From positions 17,623-81,622 of the forward strand of contig JAKASJ010000015.1 of the NCBI GenBank assembly GCA_021819085.1: a stretch of 64,000 bases of DNA. Reading direction: 5' to 3'. Below, piece by piece: positions 63,999 through 64,000 of this stretch (positions are counted from its first letter, which is position 1; the number at the start of each line of letters is the position of its first letter). The notes below the pieces were generated by a model. It did not search any database, was not told where the DNA came from, and was given only the letters and a program-made list of their open reading frames with translations. This DNA comes from Pseudomonadota bacterium. Lineage in GTDB: Bacteria; Pseudomonadota; Gammaproteobacteria; Acidiferrobacterales; UBA6901. Position numbers and translations under genes: made by a program.

Positions 63999-64000
63999 CC

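Overview
The window most likely comes from a chemolithoautotrophic, sulfur-oxidising gammaproteobacterium with a GC-rich genome. The evidence is a dsrAB pair (dissimilatory sulfite reductase, inferred to be the oxidative type), phosphoribulokinase of the Calvin cycle, a TusA/YeeE sulfur-handling operon, 3-mercaptopyruvate sulfurtransferase, two TauE/SafE-family exporters, [NiFe]-hydrogenase maturation genes, and the gammaproteobacterial order miaA-hfq-hflXKC-hisZ-purA. The Acidiferrobacter group would fit, but this is inference. No tRNA, rRNA or CRISPR array was seen.

Layout. 1-5.7 kb (minus): two half-size YeeE/YedE transporters, a TusA-like carrier and a small membrane protein lie behind a very good sigma-54 promoter and a 10-bp dyad. 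Just upstream is a phnD-like/sensor kinase/NtrC-type regulator operon that could drive it. 5.8-10.2 kb (minus): hydrogenase maturation genes hupK-like, hypC, hypD, hypX, with an FNR-like box in front. 11-16 kb: a TauE/SafE exporter, pyruvate dehydrogenase E1 alpha/beta, and an AhpF-like reductase with two N-terminal redox folds. 16-21.5 kb: zinc homeostasis, with an outer-membrane protein divergent from znuA-C-B, a perfect 16-bp dyad between them, a dienelactone hydrolase and zur. 21.5-34.5 kb: housekeeping genes purA, hisZ, hflC, hflK, hflX, hfq, miaA, HDOD, lysS and prfB; prfB has the programmed +1 frameshift. 34.4-43.6 kb: an LPS/O-antigen island of five glycosyltransferases and an O-antigen ligase, with unusually long non-coding gaps and a visibly AT-richer ligase gene. 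43.8-52.2 kb: mostly short co-directional genes (Sfum_1244-like, two Fe(II)/2-oxoglutarate hydroxylases, TSUP, Rieske, TrpD-like, MsrB, VOC, ClC channel).

52.2-59.5 kb is the most interesting part. On the plus strand dsrA and dsrB form a two-gene unit closed by a strong intrinsic terminator, without the usual dsrEFHC continuation. Divergent from it is a minus-strand set: a TauD-like dioxygenase, a 66-aa protein, a 236-aa helical protein, a protein resembling the Cas6/Cmx6 RAMP family with no CRISPR array anywhere in the window, a DsrC-family protein that has lost both functional cysteines, and SseA. I regard this set as a candidate undescribed dsr-linked system.

59.7-64 kb: a PilZ protein, phosphoribulokinase, a DUF1820 protein and a complete insertion sequence of about 2.13 kb. 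The IS is bounded by 21-bp inverted repeats that begin with CTAG and ends two bases before the window edge.

All family names come from recognition of motifs and overall sequence, not from database searches. Where the start differs from the longest frame, the reason is given in the entry.
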